Assembly: GCF_001580535.1 (NCBI RefSeq)
Contig: NZ_LHZA01000156.1
Location: 1 to 64,000 of the forward strand
Direction of reading: 5' to 3'
Source: Acetobacter cerevisiae
GTDB taxonomy: Bacteria; Pseudomonadota; Alphaproteobacteria; Acetobacterales; Acetobacteraceae
DNA: 64,000 bases
Shown piece after piece: positions 51,826 through 60,273 of this stretch. The notes under the pieces are model-generated. The model saw only the letters and a program-made list of their open reading frames with translations. It did not search any database and had not been told where the DNA came from. The translations under genes and the position numbers were made by a program. Each line of letters starts with the position of its first letter. The first letter of the stretch is position 1.

Positions 51826-52719
51826 ATGATGAGCTTTGTTCTGACACTTGTCGCACAACGCGACGCCACCACCCTTGATAACGCCACCATCGCCCTCGCG
51901 CGGGATGCGCTGGATGGCGCACGGGACATAACCGTTCTCTCACCCGAAGAAGCGGTTGATATCCCCTGCCCCACCACAGCAGCAGAGCGCCTGCCTGCCC
52001 TGCATGCTGCACTGGAAGGCCGGGCGATTGATGCGGTCCTGACACATCAGGCCAGCCGACGCAAACGCCTGCTGGTGTCGGACATGGACAGCACGATCGT
52101 GGCGAATGAAACGCTGGATGATCTGGCTGCCCACGCGGGCATTGGTGAGAAAATTGCCGCCATTACCACCCGCTCCATGAATGGTGAGCTGGATTTTGCC
52201 ACAGCCCTGCGCGAACGCGTGGCCTTGCTGAAAGGCTTTCCATCGGCCCTGCTGGAAAAGGCGTGGAAAGATGTCACGCTGAACGAGGGTGCTAAAGAAA
52301 TGGTGCAGACCATGCACGCGCACGGGGCGCATACAGCCCTTGTGTCCGGCGGCTTCACCTTCTTCACGTCCCGCGTGGCAGGTCTGTGCGGCTTTGATGA
52401 AGACCACGCCAATACGCTGATTGTGGATGAGGCTCAGGGTCTTCTGACGGGTGAAACCGGACACCCGGTTCTCGGGCCGGATACCAAGCTGGCTCTACTG
52501 GAACGTCTGGCCGCTGAGCATGCCATCCCGCTCGTGGAAACACTGGCGATTGGGGATGGGGCGAATGATCTGCCTATGCTGAAAAAGGCCGGTCGGGGGC
52601 TGGCCTTCCATGCCAAGCCGGTTGTGCGCAAAGCTGTGGCTGCACAGATCAACCAGACATCACTCAGGACAGCCCTGTTCGTACAAGGCTACCCTGTCTC
52701 GGCTTTTTCAGGCACATAA
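51826..52719 (+). CDS. serB: Phosphoserine phosphatase
   Basis: A 297-residue HAD phosphatase, the last step of serine synthesis. A poorly conserved N-terminal domain (about 1-75) replaces the ACT region of other SerB proteins. The HAD domain has DMDST with nucleophile Asp86 and Asp88, VSGGFTFFT as motif II and GDGANDLPML as motif IV. ATG 51826 or 51829 starts the family N-terminus; there is no strong Shine-Dalgarno. The open frame upstream lies opposite miaA and is not coding. Confidence 0.95.
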   Translation: MMSFVLTLVAQRDATTLDNATIALARDALDGARDITVLSPEEAVDIPCPTTAAERLPALHAALEGRAIDAVLTHQASRRKRLLVSDMDSTIVANETLDDLAAHAGIGEKIAAITTRSMNGELDFATALRERVALLKGFPSALLEKAWKDVTLNEGAKEMVQTMHAHGAHTALVSGGFTFFTSRVAGLCGFDEDHANTLIVDEAQGLLTGETGHPVLGPDTKLALLERLAAEHAIPLVETLAIGDGANDLPMLKKAGRGLAFHAKPVVRKAVAAQINQTSLRTALFVQGYPVSAFSGT

Positions 52720-52755
52720 GACGAAGACTTAGGCCCGGAGGGAGGAAACCACACC

Positions 52756-52950
52756 ATGCAGCTTGACCCGCGTGATTTTTCTTCCTTCCCCATTGCCCGC
52801 ACCATTTTGGTGATCGTCGGCTGTGGCCTGCTAATCTACTGCTTTCAGTATTATCTAATCCTGCCGCCAGACTCTCCCGAGCATGTCATGCGCCATGTGG
52901 CCGCCCTGATTGTCGGGACACTTATTCTGCTCGGCACAATCTGGGTCTAA
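52756..52950 (+). CDS. Small two-helix membrane protein, unknown function
   Basis: A 64-residue protein with two membrane segments (about 14-33, ARTILVIVGCGLLIYCFQYY, and 45-63, HVAALIVGTLILLGTIW) joined by a short loop. A very strong Shine-Dalgarno (ggagggagg, 7 bp upstream) supports real expression. No family is named. It follows serB by 36 bp and may be cotranscribed; a hairpin lies after it. Confidence 0.72.
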   Translation: MQLDPRDFSSFPIARTILVIVGCGLLIYCFQYYLILPPDSPEHVMRHVAALIVGTLILLGTIWV

Positions 52951-52955
52951 AAAAA

Positions 52956-53002
52956 CGGCCCTGAACACTCAGCCAGAAAATTCTGTGCTGGCATTCGGGC
53001 CG
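52956..53002 (+). terminator. Terminator-like hairpin after the small membrane protein
   Basis: CGGCCC-T-GAA (52956-52965) pairs with TTCGGGCCG (52994-53002), enclosing a second stem GCCAG/CTGGC. A pyrimidine-rich run (cttctttc) follows. It lies between convergent genes. Confidence 0.6.
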
Positions 53003-53046
53003 CTTCTTTCATCTCGACGCAACAGGCAGGTTTCCCTGCCTCAGTG

Positions 53047-53403
53047 TCAGGATTTCTTCACGAACTCAGATTTCAGGTTCATGGCCCCGATGCCGGGGAT
53101 CTTGCAGGCAATGTCATGCCCGTCTCCGCCATCTGCCAGACGGATGCCTTTAACCTTCGTGCCGCCTTTGACCACCAGAGAAGATCCTTTGACCTTCAGA
53201 TCCTTGATCACGGTCACAGTATCCCCATCCGCCAGCACATTGCCGTTGGCATCGCGGATTTCCGCTGTGCCTTCTGCGCCATCAGCCTCGGCGGCCTGAT
53301 CCTGCTGGCTCCATTCATGCCCGCATTCCGGGCAGATCCACAATGCGCCATCCTGATACGCATAGGCGGAACCGCATTTGGGGCACTTAACGTCACTATC
53401 CAT
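53047..53403 (-). CDS. YjdM/PhnA-type zinc-ribbon protein
   Basis: A 118-residue protein with an N-terminal zinc ribbon (Cys7, Cys10, Cys24, Cys27: CPKCG and CPECG) followed by the PhnA/YjdM domain with [28 protein letters not shown] and [21 protein letters not shown]. Despite the old phosphonate name its function is not established. Starts at TTG 53409, ATG 53406 and ATG 53403 are possible; gagg is best spaced for 53403. Confidence 0.9.
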   Translation of the reverse strand: MDSDVKCPKCGSAYAYQDGALWICPECGHEWSQQDQAAEADGAEGTAEIRDANGNVLADGDTVTVIKDLKVKGSSLVVKGGTKVKGIRLADGGDGHDIACKIPGIGAMNLKSEFVKKS

Positions 53404-53490
53404 CATCAACCTCGTTGTTATGGAGTGTCCTAAAGCACGGATCCTGCGCCTCTCCTACCCCTGACGGGCCCGGACGCGTGGCTTAGCGTG

Positions 53491-53748
53491 TTACTGTTTG
53501 TCTGACGTGCGGCCTGTCCACAGCCAGAGTGCGAGCGGCGGCACAAAGAAATACAGAGCAACCGCTACAATCAGCAGCCGCAGTTCAAACAGCAAATCCG
53601 TATGCAAAATGCTGCGGCAGAAAATATTGGCCAGCCCCAGCATCAGGACGACGCAGGCAAACCCGCCCAGATTGGCCAGAAAAGACCGCCCGGCATTAAT
53701 CTGCACAAGGGTTCTGAACACCACGCCACCCGGTTGCTGCTTGTTCAT
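53491..53748 (-). CDS. Small membrane protein of unknown function
   Basis: An 85-residue protein with two hydrophobic segments at about 24-46 (LANLGGFACVVLMLGLANIF) and 55-77 (LRLLIVAVALYFFVPPLALWLW), and short charged ends. No family is recognised. A Shine-Dalgarno-like aaagg lies before the ATG. It lies between the YjdM-type gene and the ELM1-like gene on the same strand. Confidence 0.65.
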   Translation of the reverse strand: MNKQQPGGVVFRTLVQINAGRSFLANLGGFACVVLMLGLANIFCRSILHTDLLFELRLLIVAVALYFFVPPLALWLWTGRTSDKQ

Positions 53749-53833
53749 GGCTTTTCCTTTTGGTTCTGCTTTGTGTGTTTCTCTTAAGCGCCTGCCGTCG
53801 GGAAGTCACTGACCGATCTGGGAAACGCTGCCC

Positions 53834-54844
53834 CTAGAAACCCAGTCGCCGATGCATTTCCGCCACCAGTTCCGGCGTATCATCCAGCGGGGTGACAACC
53901 CATGGTACCAGACCTTGCGCGGATACATCATCATCCAGCATCCGGATGCGCCCCGCTGCTTCCAGTCCTTGCAGGAAGCGGGTAATCCGCCGGGAGCGGC
54001 CCGGCAGAGGGAACACAAACACGCTGGCCGGCCCGGCCACAGCTTCGGACACCATGGAGACACTATCCATGGTCACCACAAGGCTGTCCGCACAGGCCAC
54101 CAGCCCCCTATAAGGATTGTCTCCCTCGCCATTCCAGACCGTGCCCCCTGCGCCTTCCACCAGGTCCGTCAACACCCGCAAGGCGTCCGGGTCCGTCCGG
54201 CGGGAGGGCGTGACAATCAGGCTTCCGCCCTGCTGCCTTACAGCCTGCGCCAGCAGTGCCCCCAGCTTATGAGCTTCCGGCACGCCAAACTTAAACCGCC
54301 CGTTGGAGCCACCCACCAGCCCGGCAATCAGTGGGCGCGGGAGACCAGCAAAACGCGGCATCCACTCTTGCCGCGCCTGTGCCAGTACCTCCGGTGTCAG
54401 GCCATGCAGAGCCGTGCGGCCCAGCAGCACATTGGGGCCGGAAATTTCGTCATGCTCACACGCCACAATCAGATCAAACCGCTCCAGAGACTGGCGCGGA
54501 TTTTGCACCTGCACCACAGGGCAGCCCGGCGCACGCAAAGCTGCACCAATCGCGCCGCCTTTGCCGCCAATGCTGATCACCACATTCGCCTGCGCCAGTC
54601 CCGGTATAGCTCCAAACGACGCGCCGGAGGCTGTGCGAAGAAAAGGACGCGCCAGGACTGGCGGACCGGCGAGCATCAGACGTGCCAGACGACCGGGGCT
54701 GACAGCCTGAAAGCAGCTTTCCCACCCGGCCCGGCTTGCCAGCCCCAGAGCCTGAGAGCGCATCCCGGCAAAATCTTCCCCCACCACCAGAGCGGAGACA
54801 GGGTTTGAACCCGGCACCTTTCCGGCATATACGTCTTCAGCCAT
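53834..54844 (-). CDS. ELM1-family protein (DUF1022), GT-B-like fold
   Basis: A 336-residue member of the ELM1 family, named for a plant mitochondrial fission factor and widespread in alphaproteobacteria, where its role is unknown. It has the family segments VISIGGKGGAIGAALRA, PLIAGLVGGSNGRFKFG and CADSLVVTMDSVSMVSEA, which look like GT-B nucleotide-sugar-binding loops (SVSMVSEA resembles the donor-site Glu motif). No signal peptide or membrane segment is seen. It is divergent from the helicase and lies close to two glycosyltransferase genes. Confidence 0.85.
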   Translation of the reverse strand: MAEDVYAGKVPGSNPVSALVVGEDFAGMRSQALGLASRAGWESCFQAVSPGRLARLMLAGPPVLARPFLRTASGASFGAIPGLAQANVVISIGGKGGAIGAALRAPGCPVVQVQNPRQSLERFDLIVACEHDEISGPNVLLGRTALHGLTPEVLAQARQEWMPRFAGLPRPLIAGLVGGSNGRFKFGVPEAHKLGALLAQAVRQQGGSLIVTPSRRTDPDALRVLTDLVEGAGGTVWNGEGDNPYRGLVACADSLVVTMDSVSMVSEAVAGPASVFVFPLPGRSRRITRFLQGLEAAGRIRMLDDDVSAQGLVPWVVTPLDDTPELVAEMHRRLGF

Positions 54845-54899
54845 CAGGCTCCCCTGCTTTTTTTCGTTTCAAACCCGGTCAGGACGGATACCACACAGC

Positions 54900-56129
54900 A
54901 TGTCCAACAGCTTTGAGGCAATGGGCCTTCTGCCGTCTTTGTGCACATGGGCCGCACAAGCAGGCATGGAAGAGCCCACGCCTATCCAGCAAGCCGCCAT
55001 TCCCGCAGCCCTTGCGCAGAAAGATATTCTGGCCATTGCCCCAACGGGCACGGGCAAGACCGCCGCCTATGCCCTGCCGATGCTGCAACAGCTTCTGGAA
55101 AGCAAACGCGCGCAAGATGTGCTGGTACTGGTGCCCACGCGAGAGCTGGCCTTGCAGACAGCCCGTGTGTTCCGCACCTGTCTGGGTCAAAAAGCCGACA
55201 ATTCCCGCCAGAAAGCAGGCACCGTTGCCGTCGTGCCGCTTTATGGTGGCGCAGACAGAGCGCATCAGGCCGAGCGCCTGCTGCATGACGGCCCGCGTGT
55301 ACTAATTGCCACCCCCGGCCGCCTGCTGGATTTTGCCGATGGCGGGGAAATTATGCTCGCCTCCTGTACCCGCGTGGTGATGGATGAAGGCGACCGCCTG
55401 TTCTCCCCCGAGTTTTTTGAAGAAAGTGCGGCGATTGTCAGCCAGCTGCCGCCTGTCCGGCAGACGCTGTTTTTCTCCGCAACGTTGCCAGCAGCCCTCA
55501 AACAGACTGTGCAGCAACTGCTGCGGCGGCCAGAAGAAATCCACATTACCCGTGCGGCAGAAAAGCGCGGTCCCATTCGTCAGGGCGCACTCTTTATAGA
55601 GCCTGCACAAAAAACCGGTTTCCTGCGGCAGTTCTTCATGCGGGACCGCACCAACCGGGCAATTGTTTTCGTCAAAACCAAAGCCGAAGCGGATCAGTTG
55701 GCCGCAACGCTCAAAAAAGCGCGCGTTCAGGCTGCCCCGCTGCATGCCGATCTCTCTCAGGCTCAGCGCAACGCAACAGTGGCCAGCTTTGCAGCCGGCA
55801 AAATTCTGGTGCTGGTAGCGACCGACATTGCCGCCCGCGGGCTGGACCTGCCCTCCGTGAAAAACGTGGTGAATTATGATCCACCAGATCAGCCGGAGGC
55901 CTACCTGCACCGTATCGGCCGCACAGGCCGTGGCGGCCAGACCGGTTCGGCTCTGACGCTGTGCGCGGCAGCCGAGCGTAAAAAGCTGCGTCAGATTGAA
56001 CTGGGCGCATCCGTCCGCCTGCGTATTCTCTCGCAGGAACAGGCTCTGCCGGACGCTGCGGAACCTAAACAGGCATCCGGAACGCCACGCGGCGGAAAAC
56101 CCGCTCCTCGTCGCACATCCGGCACTTGA
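54900..56129 (+). CDS. DEAD-box-type RNA helicase with DEGD motif
   Basis: A 409-residue RhlE-like helicase. The Q motif (FEAMGL...PTPIQ) comes first, then motif I APTGTGKT (47-54), PTRELA, TPGRLLDF, motif II DEGD (162-165) in place of DEAD, SAT (193-195), VATDIAARGLD and HRIGRTGR. Every other motif is intact, so it is probably an active ATPase with an altered Walker B. The C-terminal tail is short and basic. It likely remodels RNA or ribosomes; the target is unknown. Confidence 0.93.
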   Translation: MSNSFEAMGLLPSLCTWAAQAGMEEPTPIQQAAIPAALAQKDILAIAPTGTGKTAAYALPMLQQLLESKRAQDVLVLVPTRELALQTARVFRTCLGQKADNSRQKAGTVAVVPLYGGADRAHQAERLLHDGPRVLIATPGRLLDFADGGEIMLASCTRVVMDEGDRLFSPEFFEESAAIVSQLPPVRQTLFFSATLPAALKQTVQQLLRRPEEIHITRAAEKRGPIRQGALFIEPAQKTGFLRQFFMRDRTNRAIVFVKTKAEADQLAATLKKARVQAAPLHADLSQAQRNATVASFAAGKILVLVATDIAARGLDLPSVKNVVNYDPPDQPEAYLHRIGRTGRGGQTGSALTLCAAAERKKLRQIELGASVRLRILSQEQALPDAAEPKQASGTPRGGKPAPRRTSGT

Positions 56130-56183
56130 ACGCAGGCCCAAAACAGTGGACCATAATCTCATGATTTGCACGAAGAGCGCCCG

Positions 56184-58076
56184 ATGAGCACACGTCAGAC
56201 TGGCCTAGGCCCGGTTCATATTTATGTCTGCCATCATGCTGCGGGCATTACTTTTGAAGATGAGGTGTTTCGCCCTATTCAGGTGGGCCGGGCGCTGGCC
56301 AACACGCACCTGCCCATCCGCGGGGACGATACGGGTGACACGATTTCCAGCAAAAACCGGGAATATTGTGAACTGACAGCCCTGTACTGGGCGTGGAAGA
56401 ATGACCCGGATGCCGCATGGATCGGCTTTATGCATTATCGGCGGTTTCTGGATTTTGCGTGCACAGGCCTCAAGACCGACCAGTTTGGCTGCATTACCCT
56501 GCAGGACATGACGCCTCAGACGCTGAAGCAGATGGGCCTGAACGCCGCCACCGTCCGCAAGACGATTGAAAACACGCCCAACGCCTGCGCCATTCTCCCG
56601 GAGAAGTGGTCCGTGCGGAATGTCGGCTTTACGTCGTTCTACCAGCATTATGTGGAAGCCGATTACCACTTCGCGCATGATCTGGCCCTGACCCGCGCCG
56701 TGATTGCCGACCTGTACCCGGATGATCTCCCCGCGTTTGATACGGTCATGGCGGCGGATGAGGGCTACTTCACCAATGTCTTTGTCTTCCGGCGGGACCT
56801 GTTTGACACCTATTGTACGTGGCTGTTCGCCATTCTCTCAGAAGTGGAAAATAGGGCCGACCTGACCAATTACTCCGCACAGGCGCGCCGGATTTATGGC
56901 TATCTGGGCGAGCGGCTGTTCAATGTGTTCATGGCCTCCCCGCATGTGCCCAAAGAGGGCGTGATTGAACGCGCACGCTGCTTCTTTGAAAACACAAAAA
57001 CCGGCAAGGAGGTCATCCTCCCCAAAAGCCCGCCGGCCCCGGCGGCAAACGCCGTTACCATTGTCACCGCTGCGGATGAAAATTTTGTTCCGCATCTGGC
57101 CGCGTTGCTGGAATCCATCAAGGCCTCCTTCAACCGGGACCATTTTCTGGAACTGGTTGTGCTGGATGGGGGTATTCCGCCCCTTAAGCGCAATCTTCTC
57201 AAACGGCAGTTCCATATCGACCTGCCCGCCAGCAAAGGCAGCCTGACCTTTCTGGATTGCCAGCATATGTATCGCGGCATCAGCACGCATATGCATTTCT
57301 CGCCGGCCACGTTTTACCGGCTCTCGCTGGGGCAGCTTCTCCAGCACCATCCGCGCGCCCTCTATATTGATTGCGACACCATTGTTCTGGCCGACCTGTG
57401 CCGCCTGTGGGACACACCGCTGAATGGGGCAGTGATTGCGGCAACACCGGACCTGATCATGAAGAATTTCGTGAATGCAGGTATCCGCTCCATGGAAGAA
57501 ACCGGCGCACTCCCCGCCAGCCGCTATCTGAGCGAATATCTGGGGCTGCAGGGCCGGGGCGATGCCTATTTTCAGGCCGGTGTCATCCTGTTTGATCTTG
57601 ATGCCTTCCGGGCCGCCAATATTTCCAATGCCGCCATCAGGGATCTGAGCAACCGGCGCTACTGGTTCCTTGATCAGGATATTCTGAACAAATATCTGAT
57701 CGGCAAAGTTAAAATGCTGGATACGTCATGGAACTGTGTAAACAGCATCCGCGAGATCTTCCCGCATCTGAATGCCGACTGGCGCGCCAAGGTTCTGGAA
57801 GACCTCAAAGACCCGAAAATTGTGCATTATGCCGGGTATGAAGCCAAACCCTGGAACAACCGCAACGCGCCGCTGAGCTTCTTCTACTGGTTCTTCCTGC
57901 GGAAAACCTTCTGGTATGAAGCCATTTTCCATGGCGGCACGGCCCCCGGGGATGAACCGGCTCCCTTCCGGCACAGCCTGTTGCGCCGGGTGCTAACGCG
58001 CGGCTGGCATCTCCTGCCGCGCCCCCTGCGCAGACCTTTGTCCGGGGTTGCGTCACGCATCAAGCAAGCGTTGTAA
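56184..58076 (+). CDS. Two-domain glycosyltransferase: DUF4422 plus GT8
   Basis: A 630-residue fusion. Residues about 10-265 are a DUF4422 domain (IYVCHHAAG, YCELTALYWAWKN, IGFMHYRRFL), itself a predicted glycosyltransferase. Residues about 289-560 are a GT8 domain with VTIVTAADENFVPHLAALLES, the DxD metal motif in YIDCDTIV (Asp396, Asp398), AYFQAGVILFDLDAFR and KIVHYAG with the late His. Two transfer reactions in one polypeptide are likely. TTG 56166 is in frame, but ATG 56184 has gaagag 6 bp upstream. It lies 8 bp before a GT2 gene. Confidence 0.88.
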   Translation: MSTRQTGLGPVHIYVCHHAAGITFEDEVFRPIQVGRALANTHLPIRGDDTGDTISSKNREYCELTALYWAWKNDPDAAWIGFMHYRRFLDFACTGLKTDQFGCITLQDMTPQTLKQMGLNAATVRKTIENTPNACAILPEKWSVRNVGFTSFYQHYVEADYHFAHDLALTRAVIADLYPDDLPAFDTVMAADEGYFTNVFVFRRDLFDTYCTWLFAILSEVENRADLTNYSAQARRIYGYLGERLFNVFMASPHVPKEGVIERARCFFENTKTGKEVILPKSPPAPAANAVTIVTAADENFVPHLAALLESIKASFNRDHFLELVVLDGGIPPLKRNLLKRQFHIDLPASKGSLTFLDCQHMYRGISTHMHFSPATFYRLSLGQLLQHHPRALYIDCDTIVLADLCRLWDTPLNGAVIAATPDLIMKNFVNAGIRSMEETGALPASRYLSEYLGLQGRGDAYFQAGVILFDLDAFRAANISNAAIRDLSNRRYWFLDQDILNKYLIGKVKMLDTSWNCVNSIREIFPHLNADWRAKVLEDLKDPKIVHYAGYEAKPWNNRNAPLSFFYWFFLRKTFWYEAIFHGGTAPGDEPAPFRHSLLRRVLTRGWHLLPRPLRRPLSGVASRIKQAL

Positions 58077-58084
58077 GGCCCGAT

Positions 58085-59062
58085 ATGCCTCATCAACCTG
58101 CGCCATCAGCCGGACAAAATTTATGCAAGGTGACAGCCGTCATTGTCACCTGCAACCGGCTGCCCATACTGAAAACAGTTCTGGAGCACACGCTCGCACA
58201 GAATTTTTCAGCCGTGGTGGTGGTCAATAACGCCAGTCAGGATGGCACGCGGGACTGGCTGGAAACCCAGACGGACCCGCGCCTGCATTGCGTGCATGAA
58301 ACCGTAAACAGCGGTGGTGCAGGCGGATTTGCACGCGGCATGGACTATGCCGCCCGCCAGACAGACTGTGACTGGCTTGTCTGTTTTGATGATGACGCCT
58401 GGCCGCAGCCTGACGCACTCAGAATCTTTCAGTCCCTGCCCTTGCCCCCCAGTGTGGGGGGAGTAGCGGCTGCGGTCTATTTCCCCAACGGGACTGTGTG
58501 CGACATGAATCGCCCCGGTCTGAACCCGTTTGCCAGTATTGGGAAATTTTGCAGCCTTCTGAAAAGCCGCAGACGTACCTTTGCCATAGATCCAGCCGCC
58601 TACCAGCAGACCAAACCTTTGCCAGTCGATTATGCATCCTTTGTGGGCTTTTTTGTGCGTGCCGCTCTGGTGCGTGGCCCGCTGGGATTGCCGCAGAAAG
58701 ACCTGTTCATCTATGCGGATGATATTCTCTACGCATGGAAGTTACGCAGTCTCGGCCTGAAAATTTTGTTTATACCGGCCATCCGGTTTTCTCATGACTG
58801 CAAGACCACGGTCAGCTTTGCGCGCAACCGGTGGAAAATCTACTACATCGTCAGAAACCGAATTCTTTTTTACAAGAAAATTGCCGGATGGCTCTTCCTG
58901 CCGTTTACCCCGCTGCTGCTGCTCAGCACGCTGAAGCTTTACTGGAAAAACCGGACAACTCCACGTATCCGCTCCCTGATGCTCGCTGGCCTGCGGGACG
59001 GTTTGCGCAATGATACCAGCCGCGCACATACCAACATTGTGACCCTTGCCGACGAGTCCTGA
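58085..59062 (+). CDS. GT2 glycosyltransferase
   Basis: A 325-residue GT-A enzyme. VTAVIVTCNRLPILKTVLE opens the nucleotide-sugar domain, VVVNNASQDGT follows, NSGGAGGFARGMDYA resembles rhamnosyl- and galactofuranosyltransferases, and the metal motif is FDDDAWP (Asp102-104). A hydrophobic C-terminal segment (IAGWLFLPFTPLLLLSTLKLYW) suggests membrane association. With the upstream fusion it probably decorates a cell-surface polysaccharide; acceptor and sugar cannot be told. Confidence 0.88.
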   Translation: MPHQPAPSAGQNLCKVTAVIVTCNRLPILKTVLEHTLAQNFSAVVVVNNASQDGTRDWLETQTDPRLHCVHETVNSGGAGGFARGMDYAARQTDCDWLVCFDDDAWPQPDALRIFQSLPLPPSVGGVAAAVYFPNGTVCDMNRPGLNPFASIGKFCSLLKSRRRTFAIDPAAYQQTKPLPVDYASFVGFFVRAALVRGPLGLPQKDLFIYADDILYAWKLRSLGLKILFIPAIRFSHDCKTTVSFARNRWKIYYIVRNRILFYKKIAGWLFLPFTPLLLLSTLKLYWKNRTTPRIRSLMLAGLRDGLRNDTSRAHTNIVTLADES

Positions 59063-59185
59063 GACAGATGGGATTGCAGCATGAGCCAAGGGGGATAATA
59101 CTTCCTCCGCCATGCTGTGTCTTACCCCCTCATCTGGCGAAAACGCCCTCCTGATTTTCGGCTGCATAACAGGCTGGGTTTCGTC

Positions 59186-60226
59186 ATGAGTTGTGCGTCC
59201 CGCCGCCAGAGCACGCAACAGGGACGCATCCGTCTTCGTACCCTCTCAGAAACACTCCCCCCGCCGCAGCTTCCCCTGCCGCACTTTGATATCACCCTCC
59301 CGCCGCCGGACCTCAGCCCGTGGCAGGACGGGAATTGCGGTATTCCCGGCGCCTATCATTTTGAAGCCACACATCCCGGCCCGCACGTCGCGATAACAGC
59401 GCTCATGCACGGCAATGAATATGCCGGGGCATATGCTCTAGACCATTTACTTACTCACGCTGTTCGTCCGGAACGGGGCCGACTCACTCTGATTTTTCTG
59501 AATCTGGACGCCTATGCGCGGTTTGACCCGTGTCGTCCTACCCTGTCCCGCTTTATTGATGAGGACATGAACCGGCTTTGGCAGCCAGACCTCATTGCCT
59601 CGGCACATACATCGCATGAAATGGACCGTGTGCGCGCCGTAGTGCCAATCCTCAACACGGTTGATGCGCTGCTGGATCTGCATTCCATGCTGTGGCCAGC
59701 TGACCCACTTTTTTTGAGCAACATGACAGAAAAAAGCCGCGTGCTGGCCTCAGCACTTTCGGCTTTTCAAACCCCTCCGCCGCTGGTGGTGCAGGATAGC
59801 GGGCATGAGGATGGTCCCCGGCTGATTGATTACGTGCGCTTTGCCTCCAACCGCACAACCGCCAAAGCCTGCCTGCTGGAAGCTGGCCAGCACTGGCAAC
59901 CCGCAGCCGCCACGCTAGCCTTGAGCGTCTGTCAAACTTTTCTGGAACAGATGGGCACCGTCTCGCCAAGTGGCAGCACCAACAGCACGGCTAGCCGCCA
60001 GAAGGTGCGGCATGTCACGGTGACAGATAACGTACAGGCTCTCACGCCCCGTTTTGTGTTTGTCAAAACGTTTCGCAGTGGCGACATTATTAAAAAAGCA
60101 GGAACTTTACTGGCATTTGACGGGTCTGAAGAAATCAGAACCCCTTATGATAACTGCCTGCTGGTCATGCCCAACCTCAGGCCGATGCGCGGGCATACCG
60201 CAGTGCGGCTGGCCCGCTATACCTGA
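59186..60226 (+). CDS. AstE/AspA-type zinc hydrolase (M14 family)
   Basis: A 346-residue succinylglutamate desuccinylase/aspartoacylase-family protein. Zinc ligands are His75 and Glu78 in MHGNEYAG and His166 in DLHSM; DEDMNRLW matches the family DLNR substrate segment and EAGQHW supplies the catalytic Glu. It probably hydrolyses an N-acyl amino acid or similar amide, substrate unknown. No signal peptide is convincing. ATG 59186 is chosen; GTG 59117 in frame would add an unsupported N-terminus. It is not part of an arginine-degradation operon here. Confidence 0.82.
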   Translation: MSCASRRQSTQQGRIRLRTLSETLPPPQLPLPHFDITLPPPDLSPWQDGNCGIPGAYHFEATHPGPHVAITALMHGNEYAGAYALDHLLTHAVRPERGRLTLIFLNLDAYARFDPCRPTLSRFIDEDMNRLWQPDLIASAHTSHEMDRVRAVVPILNTVDALLDLHSMLWPADPLFLSNMTEKSRVLASALSAFQTPPPLVVQDSGHEDGPRLIDYVRFASNRTTAKACLLEAGQHWQPAAATLALSVCQTFLEQMGTVSPSGSTNSTASRQKVRHVTVTDNVQALTPRFVFVKTFRSGDIIKKAGTLLAFDGSEEIRTPYDNCLLVMPNLRPMRGHTAVRLARYT

Positions 60227-60232
60227 AGAACC

Positions 60233-60262
60233 CTGAGGCCGGGGCCGAAACCCCCGCCTCAG
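60233..60262. terminator. Hairpin between convergent hydrolase and glyA genes
   Basis: CTGAGGCCGGGG pairs with CCCCCGCCTCAG with one C-C mismatch and a 6-nt loop. It lies in the 47-bp gap between the two stops. There is no T run on either side, so it is a weak or factor-assisted terminator. Confidence 0.6.
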
Positions 60263-60273
60263 AATTCCAGAGT

